Shown here: piece after piece, positions 53,675-62,411 of the stretch
How the letters are laid out: every line of letters starts with the position of its first letter
Numbering within the stretch: the first letter of the stretch is position 1
Source of the DNA: GCA-2731375 sp964344935
GTDB lineage: Bacteria; Pseudomonadota; Alphaproteobacteria; GCA-2731375
Direction: 5' to 3'
NCBI GenBank assembly: GCA_964344935.1
Contig: CAYFPL010000002.1
Location: 558,001-622,000 of the forward strand
Length of the DNA stretch: 64,000 nt
Translations under genes and position numbers: made by a program
Notes under the pieces: model-generated
Told to the model about the DNA's origin: nothing
Database searches by the model: none
The model's input: only the letters and a program-made list of their open reading frames with translations

Positions 53675-56431
53675 GTTTTCGCCTGCCCCAAGGCGGCCTG
53701 TTAGAACGGGACAAGCCACTTTCATTCACCTTTGATGGCAAGACCTATCACGGCTATCAGGGCGACACCCTGGCCTCGGCTCTGCTGGCCAACGGCGTGC
53801 GCCTGGTGGGGCGTAGTTTCAAATATCATCGCCGGCGCGGCATATTTGCCGCCGGGCCGGAGGAACCAAACGCCCTCGTCCAGCTTGGCGAGGGTGCGCA
53901 GAGTGAACCAAATATCCGTGCCACGCAAATCCCGCTTTTTGATGGGCTGGTGGCCCGCAGTCAGAACCGCTGGCCGACATTGAACCGTGATTTTGCCGGC
54001 GGCCTCGGCGCGCTATCGCGGTTCCTGCCCGCGGGCTTCTATTACAAAACCTTTATGTGGCCGGCAATTCTATGGCCCCGCTACGAACACCTGATCAGGC
54101 GCATGGCCGGCATGGGAGAAAGCCCCGATCAGCCGGACCCGGACGACTATGAGAAACGCCATGCCCATTGCGACGTCCTTGTCATCGGCGGTGGCCCCGC
54201 CGGACGGGAGGCGGCAACAAAGGCCGCGGAAGACGGTAAGTCCGTCTGGCTGGCCGATGAAGGTCCCATAGGAACAGACCTTGCCGACAGGATTAACGTC
54301 CTCCCCCAGACCACCGTGTTCGGCAAGTACGACGACCAGTTTTTTGGCCTGGTGCAGCGCCGGGACGGCAACACCCCGCGGCAGATCCTATGGCAACTGC
54401 GGGCGGATCGGGCGGTTCTGGCCAGCGGCGCCATCGAACGGCCGCTTATCTTTGCCAACAACGACCGCCCCGGCATCATGCTGGCCTCGGCTGCGGCCCG
54501 CTATGTCAACGACTACGCCGTCCGACCGGGCCGCCGGGTGGTCATTGCCACCAACAATGACAGCGCCTACGAGGTTGCAGAAACCCTCGCGGCGACGGGG
54601 ATAAATGTCGCCGCCATCATCGACCACCGCCACAAAGGGCAGGCCAAATCCTGGGACGGCGGCGATGTCCTTTACAATCACGCGGTGGTGAATACATCAG
54701 GACGCCGGACTTTACAGTCAGTCACCGTCGCGCCCCTGGATGTCAACGGCGAGGCGGTGCCGCAATCGGAACGGCGCATCGACTGCGATCTGCTCTGCGT
54801 CTCTGGCGGCTTCACGCCGACCGTTCACCTGTATTCCCAGGCAGGGGGACGCCTCATTTTTCGGGACGACATTCAAGCCCTGGTTCCCGACGGCGAGGTG
54901 CCGGGGATGACCGTGGTCGGCGGCGCCAACGGCGATCACCTTCCTCCTACGGCGCCGGCGATCAAACTAGGCCGGTTGCGGCGCAAACAGTTCGTGGATT
55001 TGCAGAACGACGTGACGGCGGCGGATGTGGAACTGGCGGCGCGGGAAGGCTATCGCTCCGTCGAACACGTAAAACGCTACACCACCCTTGGCATGGGCAC
55101 GGATCAAGGTAAGACCTCGAACCTGAACGGCATTGCAATTCTTGGCGGCGCATTGAACAAGCCGGCGGCCGAAGTTGGTGTGACCACGTTCCGGCCACCC
55201 TATACCCCCGTTACCATCGGCGCCCTGGCGGGACGGGACAGCGGCGCCTTTCTCAGCCCGACCCGGCGTACGCCCATGCAGGACTGGCACGAAGAGAACG
55301 GCGCCGTCTTCACCCCGGCCGGTCTGTGGCAGCGGCCTCATTACTACCCCCGTCGCGGTGAAAGTCCGGTCGATGCCGTGAACCGGGAAGTCCTGGCCGT
55401 CCGCCAAAGCGTGGGCATTGTCGATGTTTCCACGTTGGGACGGATCGATCTGCATGGACCTGATGTGGCCGAGTTCTTGAACCGGGTCTATATCAACGGC
55501 TTCAAGACCCTTGCCGTCGGCATGTGCCGATATGGCGTCATGCTACGGGACGACGGCCGCGTCTTTGACGACGGCACCGTCGCCCGCATGGACGAAAACC
55601 ACTACGTTATGACGACGACCACGGCGAACGCCGGACCGGTCATGGCACACCTGGAATTCTATTCCCAAGTCGTTTGGCCGGAATTGCAGGTGCACATGAC
55701 GTCGATCACCGATCAATGGGCGGTAGCGGCGGTGGCCGGGCCGAGATCGCGGGATCTTTTACAGAAACTGGACAGTGACATCGAATTCGCCAATCAGGCC
55801 CTGCCCTTCATGGCCTGGCGGGCCGGCAGCATCGGCGGCATTCCGGTACAGGTCTATCGCATCAGCTTTTCAGGCGAACTGGCCTATGAAATCGCCGTGC
55901 CGGCGGATCACGGCCACGAGTTGTGGGAGTTGCTGCTGGCCGCCGGCGAAGAATTCGGCGTCATCCCCTATGGCACCGAGGCCCTGACCACCCTGCGCAC
56001 GGAAAAAGGCCATTTCGTCATCGGGCCCGAGGCGGACGGCCGGGCCACAGCCGACGATCTGGGCCTGGGGCGGATGCTATCCACCAAGAAGGACTTCATC
56101 GGCAAGCGCTCCCTGCGCTTGGACGGCCTGGCGCCACAAGACCGCCTAAACCTTGTTGGCCTGCTGCCCAGCGACGGCCGTACCGCCATTCCGCCAGGCG
56201 CCATCATCACCGACCGGGCGGCGCCGGCCCCGGAAATGGAAAAGGCCGGCCGCCACCGCCGTCTATTCCGCCAATCTGGAGAAGCCCATCGCGCTGGCCA
56301 TGATCACCAATGGCCGGTCCCGCATGGGGCAGGAACTGTGGGCCCATTCGCCTCTGGACCACCGGATCGTTGCCGTCACGGTGTCGGAACCGGTCTTCAT
56401 CGATCCGGAAGGAGAGCGTTTGCGTGCCTGA
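53671..56431 (+). pseudogene. soxA: Sarcosine oxidase alpha subunit, frameshifted near the C-terminus
   Basis: The frame from ATG 53671 gives a normal SoxA: N-terminal 2Fe-2S-like fold region with FTFDGKTYHGYQGDTLASAL, NAD-binding VLVIGGGPAGREA, and a GcvT-like THF domain (MQDWHEENGAVF, KKDFIGKRS). After APEMEKAG, at about 56240-56252, the homologous reading moves to the next frame (ATAVYSANLEKPIALAMITN) and ends properly at 56431. The span is 3n+1 bases, so one inserted base explains it; the restored protein has 919 residues. Uncorrected, the frame runs on to 56703 across soxG. With soxB, D and G intact, a consensus error seems as likely as decay. Confidence 0.9.
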
Positions 56432-56945
56432 ATCCCCGCCCCGCCGTTCCGCCCTTGCCGCATCCACCGCCGCACATGACCTCGTCCAGGAACGCACCGC
56501 CCCGATCATCCACCGCCTGTATGCACCGAAGGGCGGGTTTGCAGAAGACATCGGCATCAGCCTGCCTGAGCAGACAAACCACGCCGCGGAAAGTGCCGAT
56601 CTACAGGTCTTGTGGCTGGCACCGGGAGAATGGCTCATCGTTGGCGACATCGCGGACTATGGGGCGAAGATTGCCGCCGCCGGCGGCACATGCACGGATT
56701 TGAGCCATGCCCGCCTGGTATTTCGTCTGCCCTCGGAAGCTGCCCGCCGCATTCTGGCCAAGGGCTGCCCTCTGGATCTGCGGGCTGAGAGTTTTCCCCC
56801 TGGTCGCTGCGCCCAAAGCGTCATGGCCAACGTTTCCATCCTGGTCCACCATCTGCACGACGGCGGCCATATGGATGTCTATGTCGCCCGCAGTTACGGG
56901 CGCTTCATGCACGATTGGCTTATCGACGCCGCAAGCCGCGACTGA
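56424..56945 (+). CDS. soxG: Sarcosine oxidase gamma subunit
   Basis: 173 residues from GTG 56424, behind ggaaggagag, overlapping the soxA stop. SoxG features: VLWLAPGEWLIVGD, TDLSHARLVFRLPSEAARRILAKGC and the C-terminal YVARSYGRFMHDWL. Gamma is the small structural subunit closing the tetramer. Its intact frame and the overlap argue that the operon is still translated. Confidence 0.94.
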   Translation: MPESPPRRSALAASTAAHDLVQERTAPIIHRLYAPKGGFAEDIGISLPEQTNHAAESADLQVLWLAPGEWLIVGDIADYGAKIAAAGGTCTDLSHARLVFRLPSEAARRILAKGCPLDLRAESFPPGRCAQSVMANVSILVHHLHDGGHMDVYVARSYGRFMHDWLIDAASRD

Positions 56946-56960
56946 CGTCGGCTTCGGCCC

Positions 56961-57383
56961 TCACTCTTCCGGAATGGCGAAGTGGTGCATTTCCGGGAAG
57001 CCGGGGTAGCGCGGTATGCCGTCGCCGCTGCTGTCGGCGGCGTAGTCGGCCATCTCGTCGGTGAAAATACGCATCATCAGATGCAGGCCGGTGGGCTGGT
57101 CCAGGCTGCCGGCTGTGATGGTGATGGTGTCCGCCCCGTCGCGGCGGAAGAACATCGTGGAACCGCAATTGGAACAGAAACCACGCTCCACCAATTCGGA
57201 ACTGCGGTACCAACTTAGGGCGCCCTCATCAGCGTCAATGGCAACGTCCTTTTGCCGCGCCCCCGTGGCATGCCAGACGCTGCCGGTCAGGCGGCGGCAG
57301 CTCTCGCAATGGCATTCCACAACCTGGCGAACGGGGCCGGTAATCTCGTAGCGAACCTGGCCGCAATGACACCGGCCCCGCAT
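56961..57383 (-). CDS. GFA-family zinc protein (glutathione-dependent formaldehyde-activating type)
   Basis: 140 residues. Zinc cysteines sit in RCHCGQV, ECHCESC and FCSNCGS, the GFA pattern. Gfa was described as speeding the addition of formaldehyde to glutathione. Sarcosine oxidase, encoded just beyond on the other strand, yields formaldehyde when THF is short, so a detoxifying role fits (inference). The ATG lies 2 bases after the stop of the upstream GST gene. Confidence 0.93.
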   Translation of the reverse strand: MRGRCHCGQVRYEITGPVRQVVECHCESCRRLTGSVWHATGARQKDVAIDADEGALSWYRSSELVERGFCSNCGSTMFFRRDGADTITITAGSLDQPTGLHLMMRIFTDEMADYAADSSGDGIPRYPGFPEMHHFAIPEE

Positions 57384-57385
57384 GG

Positions 57386-58081
57386 CTATTCCGCCGCCAC
57401 CACGTCTTCACTCAAGAGCGTGCCGACATAGAAGCCGCGCTTCTTCAAATTGCCATAAAAGGTATCGTTGAAGCTGTCGGCCACCGAGCCGGTGATGCGC
57501 TCGTCATTCACCAGCGCTTCGGCCCAGGCCTTCACCAGGGGGAAGTCCCGCAGCATGTTGGTCTGGCTGAACTGCTCCACCATCAACAGGCGCTGCAAGA
57601 ACGGCGCATAGGCCGCATCCACAAGGCAAAGATCCGGGCCGTTGAAAAAGGGCCCATCGTTGTCCCGTTCGTTGGCGATGGCGTCTTCCAGCTTCTGCAG
57701 GAACTTCGGCGCATCGGCCAACTTCGCCTCCATCTCCTCCCGGCTCTTGGTGTAGTAAATGTTGATGCCTTTGGAGAAGTCCGGCACGAAATCCGTCCAG
57801 GCACGGTTGCGGGCCCGTTTGATAGGATCGCTGGGATGCTTCGCGGGCGGCACTACGTCCTCGAGATACTCCGCGATGGCATTGGATTCGAACAGCGGCT
57901 GGCCATCCACGGAGAGCACCGGCACCTTGCCATGCGGCGAGATTTCCAGGAACCAATCCGGCTTGTCGCTTAGATCGATGTAGGTAACTTCGAAATCGAC
58001 GTCTTTCGCACGCAAAAGAATCACGGCGCGCTGGACCCACGGTCAAGTTACGGAACTGATCAGATGATATTTCGTGGCCAT
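57386..58081 (-). CDS. Glutathione S-transferase with in-frame TGA at the catalytic Cys (selenoprotein candidate)
   Basis: Reading from ATG 58081 (RBS gggag, 9-base spacing) gives MATKYHLISSVT, then TGA at 58045-58043, then PWVQRAVILLRAKDVDFEV and a complete GST (KPDWFLEISPHGKVPVL cis-Pro loop, ESNAIAEYLED, helical C-domain). In relatives the start reads ...S..xCPxVQRAV, so the TGA stands exactly where the catalytic cysteine belongs. Start, RBS and frame on both sides are otherwise intact. A hairpin just downstream fits a bacterial SECIS. I infer Sec13; 231 residues in all. A Cys-to-stop mutation or error (TGC to TGA) is the alternative. An automatic annotation would start at GTG 58024 and lose the active site. 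The GFA-type gene follows in operon. Confidence 0.8.
58001..58045 (-). promoter_or_regulatory. Candidate bacterial SECIS hairpin after the GST TGA codon
   Basis: Counting from the base after TGA, bases 12-17 (GCGCGC, 58031-58026) pair with bases 30-35 (GCGTGC, 58013-58008), with one G-U pair. The 12-base loop starts CG, so a G is among its first two bases. Bases 7-9 and 40-42 add a lower helix. The 17-base distance from TGA to the loop fits the range accepted for bacterial SECIS elements. Confidence 0.6.
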
Positions 58082-58157
58082 TGCAGGCATCTCCCAAAAT
58101 GAAATTCGATATACCAGCACTAGAATAGGCGGTGGACAGCCGCCCGTCAAAAGCCGC

Positions 58158-59204
58158 TCAGGCAGGACTCAGGGCATGGACCTCGGTGGGACGGTGATGG
58201 CCTCTGAGTGTGAATGTGCCCAATGGCTCGGATGTCATGTTGCCGGGCAGTTCCAGACGCTGCAGCAGGCTGGTGGAGATCAGACAATCGCGCCCCATAT
58301 CCTTGGCCTGCTGTTCCAGGCGCGCAGCCACATTTGGGGTATCACCGATATGGACGATGGCGCGTTTGCTGTCGCCGCACTCGCCGACCACCACTTCGCC
58401 GGCGTGAATGCCGGCCCAGAACTCAGGGCGCACGCCGAAGCGGGTTTCAAAGGATTCCGCCTTGTCCGCCAGCGACCTGACAATGCCGTCATAGCAGCGC
58501 AGGCAGCGGGCCTCCTTCAGGCCCTCGGCCTCCAGCCAAGTGGCGACAATCTCGTCGCCGTTATAGCTCAACACTTCGCCGCCGTTTTCGGCAATGCGCC
58601 TATCGGCATCGAAAAAGACCTCGGATATCAGGGCGTGGGTTCGTTCATCGCCCAGTTCCTCGGCCATGGCAGTGGAATTCTTGATGTCCAGGAACATGTA
58701 TATCCGCCGCTCCTTGCGGGGACGGTGATAGCGCCCTGCCATGACCTTCCACATGACACCGGGACCCAATATGGGGCGAAGCTGCATGAACAATGCCACG
58801 ACCACAAAAACCAGGAACGAAATCAACACATCCAGCCAGAACTCATCGCCCAGGTATTCGCTAAGAAAGCTCATATCATCAATGATCACCGCGGTGACGG
58901 CCCGTTGCACCAGGATCGCCCCGGCAATGATCAAGGTCGATGCGCCATCAATGACCATCCAGCCCTGTAGAAAGCTAAGCCGTCGAATGGCCGCGCCGCG
59001 CTGGTCATAGACGTAGAACAGCATGAAGACACTAACGCAAAAGCCGATAAAGGCGCCTGTACGGGCGGCATGTTCCAATTCGCCGACCGAAAACTGCATG
59101 ACGCCCCCGGCAACCCGCAAAAATGTATAACCGAGACCAACGGCCATCCCGAACAGGGTCAGAATGACCACCAGGCGCCATTTATCCCTTGTTGTACTAT
59201 CCAC
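58158..59204 (-). CDS. Membrane-bound class III cyclase homologue with altered substrate residues
   Basis: 348 residues from GTG 59204 (gggag upstream). Four hydrophobic segments (about 11-34, 47-65, 80-100, 122-142) lead to a cyclase domain (about 165-340). Metal Asp residues are kept in YMFLDIKNST and YNGDEIV. At the base-selecting positions the usual Lys is replaced (VLSYNGDE) and the usual Asp is His (AIVHIGDTPNVAARLEQ), so it is neither a standard adenylate nor guanylate cyclase; the substrate is open. Third cyclase gene in the window. It is alone in its transcript and divergent from a TRAP operon. Confidence 0.9.
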   Translation of the reverse strand: MDSTTRDKWRLVVILTLFGMAVGLGYTFLRVAGGVMQFSVGELEHAARTGAFIGFCVSVFMLFYVYDQRGAAIRRLSFLQGWMVIDGASTLIIAGAILVQRAVTAVIIDDMSFLSEYLGDEFWLDVLISFLVFVVVALFMQLRPILGPGVMWKVMAGRYHRPRKERRIYMFLDIKNSTAMAEELGDERTHALISEVFFDADRRIAENGGEVLSYNGDEIVATWLEAEGLKEARCLRCYDGIVRSLADKAESFETRFGVRPEFWAGIHAGEVVVGECGDSKRAIVHIGDTPNVAARLEQQAKDMGRDCLISTSLLQRLELPGNMTSEPLGTFTLRGHHRPTEVHALSPA

Positions 59205-59313
59205 TGGCCATCTCCCTCACTCGTCCCGCAGTGTCCCCTAAAGTCCTGTGCGGTCACAGTGATTGTTGATAACATGCCGCCACAAAACATTAAAAACCTG
59301 GGGAGGTTTCATC

Positions 59314-60288
59314 ATGATCAAAAAGTGTGTGACGCTGGCTGCGGTATTGGCCGTGACCGGCTTGATGGCCACGACTGCCAAGGCCGAAGTCACCTTGACT
59401 GCCGCCAGTTGTTTCCCGATCGGCAGCCCGCCGTCGAAACCATTCGAAGCTGTTGTGAACGCAATCAACGAAAAGGGCAAAGGCGTCGTGCAGTTGAAGC
59501 TGGTCGGCGGGGCGCCTGCCATCGGCAGTCCCTTCACCCTGACGCAGAAAATGTCAAAGGGCGCCTACGATATCGTCGGCTGCACCGAAGCCTATTTCGG
59601 AAACGTCCTGCCGGAAGCGCCGGTGATGCGGTTTTCCGATTACACCTATGCCGAATTGCGCAAGAACGGCGCCATCGACTATCTGCAAAAGCTGCTGCAC
59701 GCCAAGAACATCCACTTCATTGCCAAGCACCATGATTTCGGCAATTTCCACCTATGGCTCAGCAAGCCCATCACTGGCGCGAATTTGAAAGGGCTGCATC
59801 TGCGGGTGGCGCCGGTCTATACGGCTTTTTTCAAATCCCTTGGTGCAACGACGCAGCGCTCCAACATCGCCCAGGTCTATACCTACATGGAAAATAACAC
59901 CGTCCAGGGCTATGGCTGGCCGGCACTGGGCTGGGTGCCCTCGTGGATCAAAGTGACGAAGTATCGCGTGGAACCTGGTTTCTATCACGCCACACTGCAC
60001 ACCCTGGCCAACCTGAAGAAGTGGAACACCTTGGACAAGAAGGTCCAGGACCTGTTGACCAGCGTGGCCATGGGCTTCGAAGCGAAGTCCGAGACCACGT
60101 CGCCCGAATTCCAGGCCTTGCTGAAGAAGCAAAAAGATTGGATGGCTTCAGAAGGCATGCAGACCATCACCCTGGAAGGCGCCGAGCGGGATAAATGGCT
60201 GAAGGCCGCCGTTGGCGAAGGTTGGAAGGAAGTGCTGGATCGCAGCCCCGAACACGGCGCCGCGCTGCAGAAACTGTTCACGAAGTAA
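59314..60288 (+). CDS. TRAP transporter substrate-binding protein (DctP family)
   Basis: 324 residues from ATG 59314 behind gggaggttt. A Sec-type signal peptide ends at TAKA (residue 23). DctP features: GKGVVQLKLVGGAPAIGSPF, LKGLHLRVAPVYTAFFKSLGATT (ligand Arg in HLRVAP) and NTVQGYGWPALG. It is not close to the receptor at 40357, so the two TRAP systems take up different ligands. A hairpin follows, then DctQ and DctM genes. Confidence 0.95.
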   Translation: MIKKCVTLAAVLAVTGLMATTAKAEVTLTAASCFPIGSPPSKPFEAVVNAINEKGKGVVQLKLVGGAPAIGSPFTLTQKMSKGAYDIVGCTEAYFGNVLPEAPVMRFSDYTYAELRKNGAIDYLQKLLHAKNIHFIAKHHDFGNFHLWLSKPITGANLKGLHLRVAPVYTAFFKSLGATTQRSNIAQVYTYMENNTVQGYGWPALGWVPSWIKVTKYRVEPGFYHATLHTLANLKKWNTLDKKVQDLLTSVAMGFEAKSETTSPEFQALLKKQKDWMASEGMQTITLEGAERDKWLKAAVGEGWKEVLDRSPEHGAALQKLFTK

Positions 60289-60303
60289 AGGCAGGCATTC
60301 GAG

Positions 60304-60329
60304 CCAGGGGCGGCAACGGCCGCCCCTGG
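60304..60329 (+). terminator. Stem-loop between TRAP receptor and membrane genes
   Basis: A perfect 11-bp GC-rich inverted repeat (ccaggggcggc / gccgcccctgg) with an AACG loop, 15 bases after the receptor stop. Only a weak T-rich tail follows. It probably stabilises receptor mRNA or causes partial termination. Confidence 0.65.
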
Positions 60330-60367
60330 TGTTCGCCCGCCGACGTCAGACCATATTGGGCACCTAG

Positions 60368-60895
60368 ATGCGCCAGTACATCACCGCGTTCGAAGCGGCA
60401 TTCAACCGCTTCACCTTTTTTCTCGCCGCCCTCGTGGCGGTTTCCATAGGCCTCATCGCCGTGCTCGTGCCACTCAACCTGCTGTTGATCAAAGGCGACC
60501 TGGGCGGCATCTGGTGGCTGTACGAAGCAGTTGAGTACACGCTCTATGTTGGCGTATTTATCGGTGCCCCATGGGTCCTGCAGCAAGGTGCCCATGTGCG
60601 GGTCGACGTGGTGGTCGGCGCCATCCCACGCCGCCAGGCGGTGCGCCTGGAACGGCTGGCGGATGCCGTCGGCGTCTTTCTCTGTGCCTTTCTCTGCTAC
60701 TACGGCATCCGCGCGACGATTTCGGAGTTCGACGATGGCACCCTGCCCGACAAGGATTTACGCATCGCCAATTGGTACATGCTGGCTGTTTTCGCGCTGT
60801 CCTTCTTCCTCCTCGCCATAGAGTTCCTGTTCCGTCTGCGCCGCGCAGCGGAAATTGCCGAGGAAGAGGACGTCTCGGCCAGGTCGGGGTTCTGA
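60368..60895 (+). CDS. TRAP transporter small permease (DctQ)
   Basis: 175 residues with four membrane helices: FTFFLAALVAVSIGLIAVLV, then EYTLYVGVFIGAPWVLQQGAHVRVD (the conserved DctQ turn), LADAVGVFLCAFLCYYGI and MLAVFALSFFLLAIEFLF. An acidic tail ends 3 bases before the DctM start. Confidence 0.94.
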   Translation: MRQYITAFEAAFNRFTFFLAALVAVSIGLIAVLVPLNLLLIKGDLGGIWWLYEAVEYTLYVGVFIGAPWVLQQGAHVRVDVVVGAIPRRQAVRLERLADAVGVFLCAFLCYYGIRATISEFDDGTLPDKDLRIANWYMLAVFALSFFLLAIEFLFRLRRAAEIAEEEDVSARSGF

Positions 60896-60898
60896 ACC

Positions 60899-62344
60899 AT
60901 GGAATGGTACCTGGCCCTGACCCTGTTGCTGGGCACGGTTTGTGCGCTGATGTTTCTTGGCCTCCCTGTGGCGACTGCATTTTTCGCCGCCAACGTGTTG
61001 GGCACCTATTTGTTTATCAACGGCGATATCGGCCTGGTCTTCATGCCGATCGAGTTCCACAACGCCATTAAGTTCACCCTTGCCCCCATCGCCCTGTTCC
61101 TATTGATGGGCGAAATCCTTTTGCAGACCGGGGTCGCCTTCAAGGCCATTGGTGCCATCGACCGCCTGATCGCCCGCGTGCCCGGACGTTTGTCGGTGGT
61201 TTCCATTGTCGGCGGCACCGTGTTTTCCTCGCTGTCTGGGTCCACCATCGCCAATACGGCCATTCTGGGCTCGATCCTGTTGCCGGACATGATCAAACGG
61301 GGCTATCAGCCCGCCATCGCCATGGGACCGATCATGGCAGTGGGCGGCATCGCCATGCTGATCCCGCCATCGGCCCTGGCGGTACTTCTGGCCAGTCTGG
61401 CGGAACAGTCCGTGGCGCAATTGCTGATCGCCGGCATCGTGCCGGGCATTTTGATGGCGGTTCTGTTCTTTGCTTACGTGGTAGGACGCTGCATCATCAA
61501 TCCCAGCCTCGCGCCGTCCTATGTCCCGGATCAGGACGACCTGGACCTGCCCATTTCCATCAGCCTCCATCTGGGCGGCCTCGAAGTGATGAGCATCAGC
61601 TACAACGGCCCATTGCGCCGTGGCATCAACCGCGTGCTGCCTTTCGTCTTTTACATCATGCCACTGTTGATCATCTTCGTCATCGTGGTCGGCAGCATAT
61701 TCTTCAAGATCGCCGCGCCCACTGAAGCAGCCGCCCTCGGCTGCATCGCGGCCCTGGCGGTCTGCTATTTTTTCCGGTTGTTCAAGAACGTGGTGCGGAT
61801 CTCCGGCATCGAAGGAGCTGATTTTACGTGGCGCAATGTGGCCAAGGCGCTGATGGAAACAGCCAAGATCAACATCATGATCCTGTTCATCATCGCCGGC
61901 TCCCTGGTCTTCAGCCAGGCCTTGTCGAACTCCGGCGCCACGGACGGCCTGCTACAACAAATCACGCAACTGGATCTGACGCCCCTGATGGTGGTGATCG
62001 CCATGATGGCTGTCTTGCTATTCCTCGGCGCCTTCATGGACCAGGTCAGCATGCTGTTGTTGACCCTGCCGTTTTTCCTTCTGGGCTCCCAGTCCTTGCA
62101 GGTGGTCTTCAACATCGACGTGATCTGGCTGATGGTGCTGATGCTGATCACCATGGAAATCAGTCTGCTGACCCCGCCTTTCGGTCTGTTGCTCTATGTC
62201 ATGAAAGGCGTGGCCCAGTTCGATGTCACATTGGGCCAGGTGGTCCGCTCCGCCCTGCCCTTCATCGTCATCGAGATGTTCGTCCTCGCGCTCCTGATCT
62301 GGCTGCCAGAACTCGCAACTTGGCTGCCATCAAAGATCGATTAG
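60899..62344 (+). CDS. TRAP transporter large permease (DctM)
   Basis: 481 residues, about 12 hydrophobic segments. DctM motifs: LFLLMGEILLQTGVAFKAI, FSSLSGSTIANTAILGSIL, MAVGGIAMLIPPSALAVLLA and APTEAAALGCIAAL. A loop of about 40 residues (YVPDQDDLDLPISISLHLGG) in the middle is longer than in the paralogue at 42168. Its gene order and 67-base distance to an amidohydrolase gene suggest that the imported ligand is hydrolysed by that enzyme. Confidence 0.95.
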   Translation: MEWYLALTLLLGTVCALMFLGLPVATAFFAANVLGTYLFINGDIGLVFMPIEFHNAIKFTLAPIALFLLMGEILLQTGVAFKAIGAIDRLIARVPGRLSVVSIVGGTVFSSLSGSTIANTAILGSILLPDMIKRGYQPAIAMGPIMAVGGIAMLIPPSALAVLLASLAEQSVAQLLIAGIVPGILMAVLFFAYVVGRCIINPSLAPSYVPDQDDLDLPISISLHLGGLEVMSISYNGPLRRGINRVLPFVFYIMPLLIIFVIVVGSIFFKIAAPTEAAALGCIAALAVCYFFRLFKNVVRISGIEGADFTWRNVAKALMETAKINIMILFIIAGSLVFSQALSNSGATDGLLQQITQLDLTPLMVVIAMMAVLLFLGAFMDQVSMLLLTLPFFLLGSQSLQVVFNIDVIWLMVLMLITMEISLLTPPFGLLLYVMKGVAQFDVTLGQVVRSALPFIVIEMFVLALLIWLPELATWLPSKID

Positions 62345-62411
62345 GCGCCGGTCCTGGCATGGTTTCCCCTAATGCCAGCCGCTACAATTCCAACAGAGGA
62401 GGAGGAACGCC

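Noticed and set aside
56432..56703. C-terminal extension of soxA in the uncorrected frame
   Set aside because: This part overlaps soxG in another frame and has no similarity to sarcosine oxidase; it only arises from the frameshift.
57504..58097. Alternative frame offering an upstream ATG for the GST
   Set aside because: It does not encode GST-like residues; the GST text continues in one frame on both sides of the TGA.
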